Both the position numbers and the translations under genes were made by a program. From Saccoglossus kowalevskii (Eukaryota; Hemichordata; Enteropneusta; Harrimaniidae): a stretch of 64,000 bases of DNA. Shown here piece after piece: positions 7,568 to 20,805 of this stretch. The stretch is from contig NW_003125307.1 of NCBI RefSeq assembly GCF_000003605.2, forward strand, positions 37,760 through 101,759. Direction: 5' to 3'. Every line of letters starts with the position of its first letter. Position 1 is the stretch's first letter. Below the pieces are notes generated by a model. That model searched no databases. It saw nothing but the letters and a program-made list of their open reading frames with translations, and was not told where the DNA came from.

Positions 7568-8513
7568 AGTCAAAAAAATTTAATAAAAGCCAGTTGAAAG
7601 CAGCACATAGATGTTCATGTGAGCTGAGTGTTAAATGTTAGAAAACAGCGTGCAAAGTTGGAAAAAACGAAGGAAATGTTGGCACAGTTGCTTGTATATT
7701 TAACCTAAGTCATTAACATGGAAACCCCGCAGTTAAATTTCAAAATACTAAGTAAATGTTCCGAGAATGTCTTATATATAAGCAGATTATCACAACAGTC
7801 AACCGAAAAATTGACAACAAACTGCTTACAAAGTTGTGAAAAGCGATTGCAAAGTTAGTAGTTTCAATCGGAATTGTTACCTGTGATATCACATTAACAA
7901 GTCCCACGATTAAAAGTTCGGAAATGTGAATAAATATTACGCCAATTGATGTAAAATTACCGTAGTGTTACTCCATGTATTCAGAGGTCATAGGTCAATT
8001 CTAGAAGGTACTCGAGCAGGCCATATCGATTGAAAACACCCAAAAACATAAAATAGCCGCTAATTCGGCTTAATTTCAAATATAAACCATGTAGCTGTGT
8101 TGTTAGGTGACCGATAAATGTTTAATGTAAAGCTCAATCGGGCGTGGTTAGTCGTTGCATGGGAGACTCCCTGCGTAAACAAGGTGTTGCATTCATTTTT
8201 TTTTTCATCACAAACATTACGAAAATATATAAGACAACGTTCCAACATTTTTTGGTACTGTGATGTAAATCATTTATAGTGAAAAATCGTGTCATTTTTG
8301 TAACTTTCTAAACTAATGGAAAATTTTCAAATTCCTTCTAATCTTCAAGAACGAGTTGCTGATGCTGTTGGCACGTAGTCGGTTTTAAGCTATTAGCACA
8401 CCGTGCAAAGGTGTTCAAAGTGATTGCAAAGTTGTGCAAAGTCGTTCCAAAGCTGCTAGATGTATTTGTATATATGACCTAAGTTGTTGGCATATAGAAA
8501 CGCGCAGTTGTAA
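7568..8513 (+). repeat. Satellite monomer 9 (946 bp)
   Basis: Has GATATCACATT and CATGGAAACCCC near 7718, the latter shared with monomer 36. T-run of 10. Confidence 0.95.
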
Positions 8514-9459
8514 AGTCAAAAATTTTTTAATAAAAGCCAGTTGAAAGCAGCACATAGATGTTCATGTGAGCTGAGTGTTAAATGTTAGAAAACAGCGTGC
8601 AAAGTTGGAAAAAACGAAGGAAATGTTGGCACAGTTGCTTGTATATTTAACCTAAGTCATTAACATGGCAACCCCGCAGTTAAATTTCAAAATACTAAGT
8701 AAATGTTCCGAGAATGTCTTATATATAAGCAGATTATCACAACAGTCAACCGAAAAATTGACAACAAACTGCTTACAAAGTTGTGAAAAGCGATTGCAAA
8801 GTTAGTAGTTTCAATCGGAATTGTTACCTGTGATATCATATTAACAAGTCCCACGATTAAAAGTTCGGAAATGTGAATAAATATTACGCCAATTGATGTT
8901 AAATTACCGTAGTGTTACTCCATGTATTCAGAGGTCATAGGTCAATTCTAGAAGGTACTGGAGCAGGCCATATCGATTGAAAACACCCAAAAACATAAAA
9001 TAGACGCTAATTCGGCTTTATTTCAAATATAAACCATGTAGCTGTGTTGTTAGGTGACCGATAAATGTTTAATGTAAAGCTCAATCGGGCGTGGTTAGTC
9101 GTTGCATGGGAGACTCCCTGCGTAAACAAGGTGTTGCATTCATTTTTTTTTCATCACAAACATTAAGAAAATATATAAGACAACGTTCCAGCATTTTTTG
9201 GTACTGTGATGTAAATCATTTATAGTGAAAAATCGTGTCATTTTTGTAACTTTCTAAACTAATGGAAAATTTTCAAATTCCTTCTAATCTTCAAGAACGA
9301 GTTGCTGATGCTGTTGGCACGTAGTCGGTTTTAAGCTATTAGCACACCGTGCAAAGGTGTTCAAAGTGATTGCAAAGTTGTGCAAAGTCGTTCCAAAGCT
9401 GCTAGATGTATTTGTATATATGACCTAAGTTGTTGGCATATAGAAACGCGCAGTTGTAA
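8514..9459 (+). repeat. Satellite monomer 10 (946 bp)
   Basis: Starts with an AATTTTTTAATAAAAG tract. Has TAGACGCTAATTCGGCTTT upstream of the 5S relic, as in monomers 13, 44, 45, 47, 48 and 49. Confidence 0.95.
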
Positions 9460-10405
9460 AGTCAAAAAATTTTTAATAAAAGCCAGTTGAAAGCAGCACA
9501 TAGATGTTCATGTGAGCTGAGTGTTAAATGTTAGAAAACAGCGTGCAAAGTTGGAAAAAACGAAGGAAATGTTGGCACAGTTGCTTTTATATTTAACCTA
9601 AGTCATTAACATGGCAACCCCGCAGTTAAATGTCAAAATACTAAGTAAATGTTCCGAGAATGTCTTATATATAAGCAGATTATCACAACAGTCAACCGAA
9701 AAATTGACAACAAACTGCTTACAAAGTTGTGAAAAGCGATTGCAAAGTTAGTAGTTTCAATCGGAATTGTTACCTGTGATATCATATTAACAAGTCCCAC
9801 GATTAAAAGTTCGGAAATGTGAATAAATATTACGCCAATTGATGTTAAATTACCGTAGTGTTACTCCATGTATTCAGAGGTCATAGGTCAATTCTAGAAG
9901 GTACTGGAGCAGGCCATATTGATTGAAAACACCCAAAAACATAAAATAGCCGCTAATTCGGCTTAATTTTAAATATAAACCATGTAGCTGTGTTGTTAGG
10001 TGACCGATAAATGTTTAATGTAAAGCTCAATCGGGCGTGGTTAGTCGTTGCATGGGAGACTCCCTGCGTAAAGAAGGTGTTGCATTCATTTTTTTTTCAT
10101 CACAAACATTAAGAAAATATATAAGACAACGTTCCAACATTTTTTGGTACTGTGATGTAAAACATTTATAGTGAAAAATCGTGTCATTTTTGTAACTTTC
10201 TAAACTAATGGAAAATTTTCAAATTCCTTCTAATCTTCAAGAACGAGTTGCTGATGCTGTTGGCACGTAGTCGGTTTTAAGCTATTAGCACACCGTGCAA
10301 AGGTGTTCAAAGTGATTGCAAAGTTGTGCAAAGTCGTTCCAAAGCTGCTAGATGTATTTGTATATATGACCTAAGTTGTTGGCATATAGAAACGCGCAGT
10401 TGTAA
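9460..10405 (+). repeat. Satellite monomer 11 (946 bp)
   Basis: Has GCTTTTATATTTAAC, AAATGTCAAAATAC, ATATTGATTG, GTAAAGAAGG in the 5S relic and GTAAAACATTTA. The last is shared with monomer 46. Confidence 0.95.
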
Positions 10406-11348
10406 AGTCAAAAAATTTTTAATAAAAGCCAGTTGAAAGCAGCACATAGATGTTCATGTGAGCTGAGTGTTAAATGTTAGAAAACAGCGTGCAAAGTTGG
10501 AAAAAACGAAGGAAATGTTGGCACAGTTGCTTTTATATTTAACCTAAGTCATTAACATGGCAACCCCGCAGTTAAATGTCAAAATACTAAGTAAATGTTC
10601 CGAGAATGTCTTATATATAAGCAGATTATCACAACAGTCAACCGAAAAATTGACAACAAACTGCTTACAAAGTTGTGAAAAGCGATTGCAAAGTTAGTAG
10701 TTTCAATCGGAATTGTTACCTGTGATATCATATTAACAAGTCCCACGATTAAAAGTTCGGAAATGTGAATAAATATTACGCCAATTGATGTTAAATTACC
10801 GTAGTGTTACTCCATGTATTCAGAGGTCATAGGTCAATTCTAGAAGTACTGGAGCAGGCCATATCGATTGAAAACACCCAAAAACATAAAATATACGCTA
10901 ATTCGGCTTTATTTTAAATATAAACCATGTAGCTGTGTTGTTAGTGACCGATAAATGTTTATGTGAAGCTCAATCGGGCGTGGTTAGTCGTTGCATGGGA
11001 GACTCCCTGTGTAAACAAGGTGTTGCATTCATTTTTTTTTCATCACAAACATTAAGAAAATATATAAGACAACGTTCCAGCATTTTTTGGTACTGTGATG
11101 TAAATCATTTATAGTGAAAAATCGTGTCATTTTTGTAACTTTCTAAACTAATGGAAAATTTTCAAATTCCTTCTATTCTTCAAGAACGAGTTGCTGATGC
11201 TGTCGGCACGTAGTCGGTTTTAAGCTATTAGCACACCGTGCAAAGGTGTTCAAAGTGAATGCAAAGTTGTGCAAAGTCGTTCCAAAGCTGCTAGATGTAT
11301 TTGTATATATGACCTAAGTTGTTGGCATATAGAAACGCGCAGTTGTAA
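10406..11348 (+). repeat. Satellite monomer 12 (943 bp)
   Basis: Left part matches monomers 11 and 47. Three one-base losses fall within about 120 bp: AGAAGTACTGG near 10846, GTTAGTGACC near 10942, GTTTATGTG near 10960. It also has GTGAAGCTC and CTGTGTAAAC, shared with monomer 50. Confidence 0.95.
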
Positions 11349-12293
11349 AGTCAAAAAAATTTAATAAAAGCCAGTTGAAAGCAGCACATAGATGTTCATG
11401 TGAGCTGAGTGTTAAATGTTAGAAAACAGCGTGCAAAGTTGGAAAAAACGAAGGAAATGTTGGCACAGTTGCTTGTATATTTAACCTAAGTCATTAACAT
11501 GGCAACCCCGCAGTTAAATTTCAAAATACTAAGTAAATGTTCCGAGAATGTCTTATATATAAGCAGATTATCACAACAGTCAACCGAAAAATTGACAACA
11601 AACTGCTCACAAAGTTGTGAAAAGCGATTGCAAAGTTAGTAGTTTCAATCGGAATTGTTACCTGTGATATCATATTAACAAGTCCCACGATTAAAAGTTC
11701 GGAAATGTGAATAAATATTACGCCAATTGATGTTAAATTACCGTAGTGTTACTCCATGTATTCAGAGGTCATAGGTCAATTCTAGAAGGTACTGGAGCAG
11801 GCCATATCGATTGAAAACACCCAAAAACATAAAATAGACGCTAATTCGGCTTTATTTCAAATATAAACCATGTAGCTGTGTTGTTAGGTGACCGATAAAT
11901 GTTTAATGTAAAGCTCAATCGGACGTGGTTAGTCGTTGCATGGGAGTCTCCCTGCGTAAACAAGGTGTTGCATTCATTTTTTTTTCATCACAAACATTAA
12001 GAAAATATATAAGACAACGTTCCAGCATTTTTTGGTACTGTGATGTAAATCATTTATAGTGAAAAATCGTGTCATTTTTGTAACTTTCTAAACTAATGGA
12101 AAATTTTCAAATTCCTTCTATTCTTCAAGAACGAGTTGCTGATGCTGTCGGCACATAGTCGGTTTTAAGCTATTAGCACACCGTGCAAAGGTGTTCAAAG
12201 TGAATGCAAAGTTGTGCAAAGTCGTTCCAAAGCTGCTAGATGTATTTGTATATATGACCTAAGTTGTTGGCATATAGAAACGCGCAGTTGTAA
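11349..12293 (+). repeat. Satellite monomer 13 (945 bp)
   Basis: 5S relic has TCGGACGTGG and GGGAGTCTCCC. CTATTCTTC near 12118 is shared with monomers 12 and 50. Confidence 0.95.
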
Positions 12294-13240
12294 AGTCAAA
12301 AAAATTTAATAAAAGCCAGTTGAAAGCAGCACATAGATGTTCATGTGAGCTGAGTGTAAAATGTTAGAAAACAGCGTGCAAAGTTGGAAAAAACGAAGGA
12401 AATGTTGGCACAGTTGCTTGTATATTTAACCTAAGTCATTAACATGGCAACCCCGCAGTTAAATTTCAAAATACTAAGTAAATGTTCCGAGAATGTCTTA
12501 TATATAAGCAGATTATCACAACAGTCACCCGAAAAATTGACAACAAACTGCTTACAAAGTTGTGAAAAGCGATTGCAAAGTTAGTAGTTTCAATCGGAAT
12601 TGTTACCTGTGATATCATATTAACAAGTCCCATGATTAAAAGTTTGGAAATGTGAATAAATATTACGCCAATTGATGTAAAATTACCGTAGTGTTACTCC
12701 ATGTATTCAGAGGTCATAGGTCAATTCTAGAAGGTACTCGAGCAGGCCATATCGATTGAAAACACCCAAAAACATAAAATAGCCGCTAATTCGGCTTAAT
12801 TTCAAATATAAACCATGTAGCTGTGTTGTTAGGTGACCGATAAATGTTTAATGTAAAGCTCAATCGGGCGTGGTTAGTCGTTGCCTGGGAGACTCCCTGC
12901 GTAAACAAGGTGTTGCATTCATTTTTTTTTTTCATCACAAACATTAAGAAAATATATAAGACAACGTTCCAGCATTTTTTGGTACTGTGATGTAAATCAT
13001 TTATAGTGAAAAATCGTGTCATTTTTGTAACTTTCTAAACTAATGGAAAATTTTCAAATTCCTTCTAATCTTCAAGAACGAGTTGCTGATGCTGTCGGCA
13101 CGTAGTCGGTTTGAAGCTATTAGCACACCGTGCAAAGGTGTTCAAAGTGAATGCAAAGTTGTGCAAAGTCGTTCCAAAGCTGCTAGATGTATTTGTATAT
13201 ATGACCTTAGTTGTTGGCATATAGAAACGCGCAGTTGTAA
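12294..13240 (+). repeat. Satellite monomer 14 (947 bp)
   Basis: Has CAGTCACCCG, TTGCCTGGGAG, a T-run of 11 and GACCTTAGTTG. The same set recurs in monomer 65, 51 units away. Confidence 0.95.
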
Positions 13241-14187
13241 AGTCAAAAAAAATTAATAAAAGCCAGTTGAAAGCAGCACATAGATGTTCATGTGAGCTGA
13301 GTGTTAAATGTTAGAAAACAGCGTGCAAAGTTGGAAAAAACGAAGGAAATGTTGGCACAGTTGCTTGTATATTTAACCTAAGTCATTAACATGGCAACCC
13401 CGCAGTTAAATTTCAAAATACTAAGTAAATGTTCCGAGAATGTCTTATATATAAGCAGATTATCACAACAGTCAACCGAAAAATTGACAACAAACTGCTT
13501 ACAAAGTTGTGAAAAGCGATTGCAAAGTTAGTAGTTTCAATCGGAATTGTTACCTGTGATATCATATTAACAAGTCCCATGATTAAAAGTTTGGAAATGT
13601 GAATAAATATTACGCCAATTGATGTAAAATTACCGTAGTGTTACTCCATGTATTCAGAGGTCATAGGTCAATTCTAGAAGGTACTCGAGCAGGCCATATC
13701 GATTGAAAACACCCAAAAACATAAAATAGCCGCTAATTCGGCTTAATTTCAAATATAAACCATGTATCTGTGTTGTTAGGTGACCGATAAATGTTTAATG
13801 TAAAGCTCAATCGGGCGTGGTTAGTCGTTGCCTGGGAGACTCCCTGCGTAAACAAGGTGTTGCATTCATTTTTTTTTTCATCACAAACATTAAGAAAATA
13901 TATAAGACAACGTTCCAGCATTTTTTGGTACTGTGATGTAAATCATTTATAGTGAAAAATCGTGTCATTTTTGTAACTTTCTAAACTAATGGAAAATTTT
14001 CAAATTTCCTTCTAATCTTCAAGAACGAGTTGCTGATGCTGTCGGCACGTAGTCGGTTTGAAGCTATTAGCACACCGTGCAAAGGTGTTCAAAGTGATTG
14101 CAAAGTTGTGCAAAGTCGTTCCAAAGCTGCTAGATGTATTTGTATATATGACCTTAGTTGTTGGCATATAGAAACGCGCAGTTGTAA
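13241..14187 (+). repeat. Satellite monomer 15 (947 bp)
   Basis: Has TTGCCTGGGAG, CATGTATCTGTG and an extra T in CAAATTTCC near 14006. Confidence 0.95.
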
Positions 14188-15131
14188 AGTCAAAAAAATT
14201 ATAAAAGCCAGTTGAAAGCAGCACATAGATGCTCATGTGAGCTGAGTGTAAAATGTTAGAAAACAGCGTGCAAAGTTGGAAAAAACGAAGGAAATGTTGG
14301 CACAGTTGCTTGTATATTTAACCTAAGTCATTAACATGGCAACCCCGCATTTAAATTTCAAAATACTAAGTAAATGTTCCGAGAATGTCTTATATATAAG
14401 CAGATTATCACAACAGTCAACCGAAAAATTTACAACAAACTGCTTACAAAGTTGTGAAAAGCGATTGCAAAGTTAGTAGTTTCAATCGGAATTGTTACCT
14501 GTGATATCATATTAACAAGTCCCACGATTAAAAGTTCGGAAATGTGAATAAATATTACGCCAATTGATGTTAAATTACCGTAGTGTTACTCCATGTATTC
14601 AGAGGTCATAGGTCAATTCTAGAAGGTACTGGAGCAGGCCATATCGATTGAAAACACCCAAAAACATAAAATAGTCGCTAATTCGGAGTAATTTCAAATA
14701 TAAACCATGTAGCTGTGTTGTTAGGTGACCGATAAATGTTTAATGTAAAGCTCAATCGGGCGTGGTTAGTCGTTGCATGGGAGACTCCCTGCGTAAACAA
14801 GGTGTTGCATTCATTTTTTTTTTCATCAAAAACATTAAGAAAATATATAAGACAACGTTCCAGCATTTTTTGGTACTGTGATGTAAATCTCTTATAGTGA
14901 AAAATCGTGTCATTTTTGTAACTTTCTAAACTAATGGAAAATTTTCAAATTCCTTCTAATCTTCAAGAACGAGTTGCTGATGCTGTCGGCACGTAGTCGG
15001 TTTTAAGCTATTAGCACACCGTGCAAAGGTGTTCAAAGTGAATGCAAAGTTGTGCAAAGTCGTTCCAAAGCTGCTAGATGTATTTGTATATATGACCTAA
15101 GTTGTTGGCATATAGAAACGCGCAGTTGTAA
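14188..15131 (+). repeat. Satellite monomer 16 (944 bp)
   Basis: Has AGATGCTCATG, CCCGCATTTAAA, TAGTCGCTAATTCGGAGTAA and TAAATCTCTTA. It is nearly identical to the next unit, which suggests a recent local duplication. Confidence 0.95.
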
Positions 15132-16076
15132 AGTAAAAAAAAAATAATAAAAGCCAGTTGAAAGCAGCACATAGATGCTCATGTGAGCTGAGTGTAAAAT
15201 GTTAGAAAACAGCGTGCAAAGTTGGAAAAAACGAAGGAAATGTTGGCACAGTTGCTTGTATATTTAACCTAAGTCATTAACATGGCAACCCCGCATTTAA
15301 ATTTCAAAATACTAAGTAAATGTTCCGAGAATGTCTTATATATAAGCAGATTATCACAACAGTCAACCGAAAAATTGACAACAAACTGCTTACAAAGTTG
15401 TGAAAAGCGATTGCAAAGTTAGTAGTTTCAATCGGAATTGTTACCTGTGATATCATATTAACAAGTCCCACGATTAAAAGTTCGGAAATGTGAATAAATA
15501 TTACGCCAATTGATGTTAAATTACCGTAGTGTTACTCCATGTATTCAGAGGTCATAGGTCAATTCTAGAAGGTACTGGAGCAGGCCATATCGATTGAAAA
15601 CACCCAAAAACATAAAATAGTCGCTAATTCGGAGTAATTTCAAATATAAACCATGTAGCTGTGTTGTTAGGTGACCGATAAATGTTTAATGTAAAGCTCA
15701 ATCGGGCGTGGTTAGTCGTTGCATGGGAGACTCCCTGCGTAAACAAGGTGTTGCATTCATTTTTTTTTCATCACAAACATTAAGAAAATATATAAGACAA
15801 CGTTCCAGCATTTTTTGGTACTGTGATGTAAATCTCTTATAGTGAAAAATCGTGTCATTTTTGTAACTTTCTAAACTAATGGAAAATTTTCAAATTCCTT
15901 CTAATCTTCAAGAACGAGTTGCTGATGCTGTCGGCACGTAGTCGGTTTTAAGCTATTAGCACACCGTGCAAAGGTGTTCAAAGTGAATGCAAAGTTGTGC
16001 AAAGTCGTTCCAAAGCTGCTAGATGTATTTGTATATATGACCTAAGTTGTTGGCATATAGAAACGCGCAGTTGTAA
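15132..16076 (+). repeat. Satellite monomer 17 (945 bp)
   Basis: Sister of monomer 16. The unit-start AGTC is changed to AGTA, followed by nine or more A. Confidence 0.95.
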
Positions 16077-17022
16077 AGTCAAAAAAAATTAATAAAAGCC
16101 AGTTGAAAGCAGCACATAGATGTTCATGTGAGCTGAGTGTAAAATGTTAGAAAACAGCGTGCAAAGTTGGAAAAAACGAAGGAAATGTTGGCACAGTTGC
16201 TTGTATATTTAACCTAAGTCATTAACATGGCAACCCCGCAGTTAAATTTCAAAATACTAAGTAAATGTTCCGAGAATGTCTTATATATAAGCAGATTATC
16301 ACAACAGTCAACCGAAAAATTGACAACACACTGCTTACAAAGTTGTGAAAAGCGATTGCAAAGATAGTAGTTTCAATAGGAATTGTTACCTGTGATATCA
16401 TATTAACAAGTCCCATAATTAAAAGTTCGGAAATGTGAATAAATATTACGCCAATTGATGTAAAATTACCGTAGTGTTACTCCATGTATTCAGAGGTCAG
16501 AGGTCAATTCTAGAAGGTACTCGAGCAGGCCATATCGATTGAAAACACCCAAAAACATAAAATAGCCGCTAATTCGGCTTAATTTCAAATATAAACCATG
16601 TAGCTGTGTTGTTAGGTGACCGATAAATGTTTAATGTAAAGCTCAATCGGGCGTGGTTAGTCGTTGCATGGGAGACTCCCTGCGTAAACAAGGTGTTGCA
16701 TTCATTTTTTTTTTCATCACAAACATTAAGAAAATATATAAGACAACGTTCCAGCATTTTTTGGTACTGTGATGTAAATCATTTATAGTGAAAAATCGTG
16801 TCATTTTTGTAACTTTCTAAACTAATGGAAAATTTTCAAATTCCTTCTAATCTTCAAGAACGAGTTGCTGATGCTGTCGGCACGTAGTCGGTGTGAAGCT
16901 ATTAGCACACCGTGCAAAGGTGTTCAAAGTGAATGCAAAGTTGTGCAAAGTCGTTCCAAAGCTGCTAGATGTATTTGTATATATGACCTAAGTTGTTGGC
17001 ATATAGAAACGCGCAGTTGTAA
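16077..17022 (+). repeat. Satellite monomer 18 (946 bp)
   Basis: DR1 spacer is G (GAGGTCAGAGGTCA near 16494). Also ACAACACACTG and GTCGGTGTGAAG. This set recurs in monomer 28, ten units away. Confidence 0.95.
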
Positions 17023-17968
17023 AGTCAAAAAAATTTAATAAAAGCCAGTTGAAAGCAGCACATAGATGTTCATGTGAGCTGAGTGTTAAATGTTAGAAAA
17101 CAGCGTGCAAAGTTGGAAAAAACGAAGGAAATGTTGGCACAGTTGCTTGTATATTTAACCTAAGTCATTAACATGGCAACCCCGCAGTTAAATTTCAAAA
17201 TACTAAGTAAATGTTCCGAGAATGTCTTATATATAAGCAGATTATCACAACAGTCAACCGAAAAATTGACAACAAACTGCTTACAAAGTTGTGAAAAGCG
17301 ATTGCAAAGTTAGTATTTTCAATCGGAATTGTTACCTGTGATATCATATTAACAAGTCCCATGATTAAAAGTTTGGAAATGTGAATAAATATTACGCCAA
17401 TTGATGTAAAATTACCGTAGTGTTACTCCATGTATTCAGAGGTCAGAGGTCAATTCTAGACGGTACTCGAGCAGGCCATATCGATTGAAAACACCCAAAA
17501 ACATAAAATAGCCGCTAATTCGGCTTAATTTCAAATATAAACCATGTAGCTGTGTTGTTAGGTGACCGATAAATGTTTAATGTAAAGCTCAATCGGGCGT
17601 GGTTAGTCATTGCATGGGAGACTCCCTGTGTAAACAAGGTGTTGCATTCATTTTTTTTTCATCACAAACATTAAGAAAATATATAAGACAACGTTCCAGC
17701 ATTTTTTGGTACTGTGATGTAAATCATTTATAGTGAAAAATGCGTGTCATTTTTGTAACTTTCTAAACTAATGGAAAATTTTCAAATTCGTTCTAATCTT
17801 CAAGAACGAGTTGCTGATGCTGTCGGCACGTAGTCGGTTTTAAGCTATTAGCACACCGTGCAAAGGTGTTCAAAGTGAATGCAAAGTTGTGCAAAGTCGT
17901 TCCAAAGTTGCTAGATGTATTTGTATATATGACCTAAGTTGTTGGCATATAGAAACGCGCAGTTGTAA
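17023..17968 (+). repeat. Satellite monomer 19 (946 bp)
   Basis: DR1 spacer G. Also TCTAGACGGTAC, GTTAGTCATTG and CCTGTGTAAAC in the 5S relic, and an inserted G in AATGCGTGTC near 17741. Confidence 0.95.
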
Positions 17969-18913
17969 AGTCAAAAAAATTTAATAAAAGCCAGTTGAAA
18001 GCAGCACATAGATGTTCATGTGAGCTGAGTGTAAAATGTTAGAAAACAGCGTGCAAAGTTGGAAAAAACGAAGGAAATGTTGGCACAGTTGCTTGTATAT
18101 TTAACCTAAGTCATTAACATGGCAACCCCGCAGTTAAATTTCAAAATACTAAGTAAATGTTCCGAGAATGTCTTATATATAAGCAGATTATCACAACAGT
18201 CAACCGAAAAATTGACAACAAACTGCTTACAAAGTTGTGAAAAGCGATTGCAAAGTTAGTAGTTTCAATCGGAATTGTTACCTTGAAATCATATTAACAA
18301 GTCCCATGATTAAAAGTTCGGAAATGTGAATAAATATTACGCCAATTGATGTTAAATTACCGTAGTGTTACTCCATGTATTCAGAGGTCATAGGTCAATT
18401 CTAGAAGGTACTGGAGCAGGCCATATCGATTGAAAACACCCAAAAACATAAAATAGCCGCTAATTCGGAGTAATTTCAAATATAAACCATGTAGCTGTGT
18501 TGTTAGGTGACCGATAAATGTTTAATGTAAAGCTCAATCGGGCGTGGTTAGTCGTTGCATGGGAGACTCCCTGCGTAAACAAGGTGTTGCATTCATTTTT
18601 TTTTTCATCACAAACATTTAAAAGATATATAAGACAACGTTCCAGCATTTTTTGGTACTGTGATGTAAATCATTTATGGTGAAAAATCGTGTCATTTTTG
18701 TAACTTTCTAAACTAATGGAAAATTTTCAAATTCCTTCTAATCTTCAAAAACGAGTTGCTGATGCTGTCGGCACGTAGTCGGTTTTAAGCTATTAGCACA
18801 CCGTGCAAAGGTGTTCAAAGTGATTGCAAAGTTGTGCAAAGTCGTTCCAAAGCTGCTAGATGTATTTGTATATATGACCTAAGTTGTTGGCATATAGAAT
18901 CGCGCAGTTGTAA
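17969..18913 (+). repeat. Satellite monomer 20 (945 bp)
   Basis: Has TTACCTTGAAATC (local rearrangement near 18281), CATTTAAAAGATATATAAG, TTTATGGTG and TTCAAAAACG. The last two are shared with monomer 22. Confidence 0.95.
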
Positions 18914-19859
18914 AGTCAAAAAAATTTAATAAAAGCCAGTTGAAAGCAGCACATAGATGTTCATGTGAGCTGAGTGTAAAATGTTAGAAAACAGCGTGCA
19001 AAGTTGGAAAAAACGAAGGAAATGTTGGCACAGTTGCTTGTATATTTAACCTAAGTCATTAACATGGCAACCCCGCAGTTAAATTTCAAAATACTAAGTA
19101 AATGTTCCGAGAATGTCTTATATATAAGCAGATTATCACAACAGTCAACCGAAAAATTGACAACAAACTGCTTACAAAGTTGTGAAAAGCGATTGCAAAG
19201 TTAGTAGTTTCAATCGGAATTGTTACCTGTGATATCATATTAACAAGTCCCACGATTAAAAGTTCGGAAATGTGAATAAATATTACGCCAATTGATGTTA
19301 AATTACCGTAGTGTTACTCCATGTATTCAGAGGTCATAGGTCAATTCTAGAAGGTACTGGAGCAGGCCATATCGATTGAAAACACCCAAAAACATAAAAT
19401 AGCCGCTAATTCGGCTTAATTTCATATATAAACCATGTAGCTGTGTTGTTAGGTGACCGATAAATGTTTAATGTAAAGCTCAATCGGGCGTGGTTAGTCG
19501 TTGCATGCGAGACTCCCTGCGTAAACAAGGTGTTGCATTCATTTTTTTTTTCATCACAACCATTAAGAAAATATATAAGACAACGTTCCAACATTTTTTG
19601 GTACTGTGATGTAAATCATTTATAGTGAAAAATCGTGTCATTTTTGTAACTTTCTAAACTAATGGAACATTTTCAAATTCCTTCTAATCTTCAAGAACGA
19701 GTTGCTGATGCTGTTGGCACGTAGTCGGTTTTAAGCTATTAGCACACCGTGCAAAGGTGTTCAAAGTGATTGCAAAGTTGTGCAAAGTCGTTCCAAAGCT
19801 GCTAGATGTATTTGTATATATGACCTAAGTTGTTGGCATATAGAATCGCGCAGTTGTAA
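18914..19859 (+). repeat. Satellite monomer 21 (946 bp)
   Basis: 5S relic has TTGCATGCGAG, which disrupts the hairpin. Has TTTCATATATAAACC, and GGAACATTTTC as in monomer 2. Confidence 0.95.
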
Positions 19860-20805
19860 AGTCAAAAAAATTTAATAAAAGCCAGTTGAAAGCAGCACAT
19901 AGATGTTCATGTGAGCTGAGTGTAAAATGTTAGAAAACAGCGTGCAAAGTTGGAAAAAACGAAGGAAATGTTGGCACAGTTGCTTGTATATTTAACCTAA
20001 GTCATTAACATGGCAACCCCGCAGTTAAATTTCAAAATACTAAGTAAATGTTCCGAGAATGTCTTATATATAAGCAGATTATCACAACAGTCAACCGAAA
20101 AATTGACAACAAACTGCTTACAAAGTTGTGAAAAGCGATTGCAAAGTTAGTAGTTTCAATCGGAATTGTTACCTGTGATATCATATTAACAAGTCCCACG
20201 ATTAAAAGTTCGGAAATGTGAATAAATATTACGCCAATTGATGTTAAATTACCGTAGTGTTACTCCATGTATTCAGAGGTCATAGGTCAATTCTAGAAGG
20301 TACTCGAGCAGGCCATATCGATTGAAAACACCCAAAAACATAAAATAGCCGCTAATTCGGCTTAATTTTAAATATAAACCATGTAGCTGTGTTGTTAGGT
20401 GACCGATAAATGTTTAATGTAAAGCTCAATCGGGCGTGGTTAGTCGTTGCATGGGAGACTCCCTGCGTAAACAAGGTGTTGCATTCATTTTTTTTTTCAT
20501 CACAAACATTAAGAAAATATATAAGACAACGTTCCAGCATTTTTTGGTACTGTGATGTAAATCATTTATGGTGAAAAATCGTGTCATTTTTGTAACTTTC
20601 TAAACTAATGGAAAATTTTCAAATTCCTTCTAATCTTCAAAAACGAGTTGCTGATGCTGTCGGCACGTAGTCGGTTTTAAGCTATTAGCACACCGTGCAA
20701 AGGTGTTCAAAGTGATTGCAAAGTTGTGCAAAGTCGTTCCAAAGCTGCTAGATGTATTTGTATATATGACCTAAGTTGTTGGCATATAGAATCGCGCAGT
20801 TGTAA
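19860..20805 (+). repeat. Satellite monomer 22 (946 bp)
   Basis: 3' part matches monomer 20 (TTTATGGTG, TTCAAAAACG, GAATCGCG). T-run of 10. Confidence 0.95.

Noticed and set aside
14030-14236. Overlapping frames of 61 and 74 codons on opposite strands in monomer 15/16, and a 68-codon minus-strand frame at 63116-63322
   Set aside because: They appear only because of single-base changes in these units, cross unit boundaries, and have no counterpart in other copies. Chance openings in satellite sequence.
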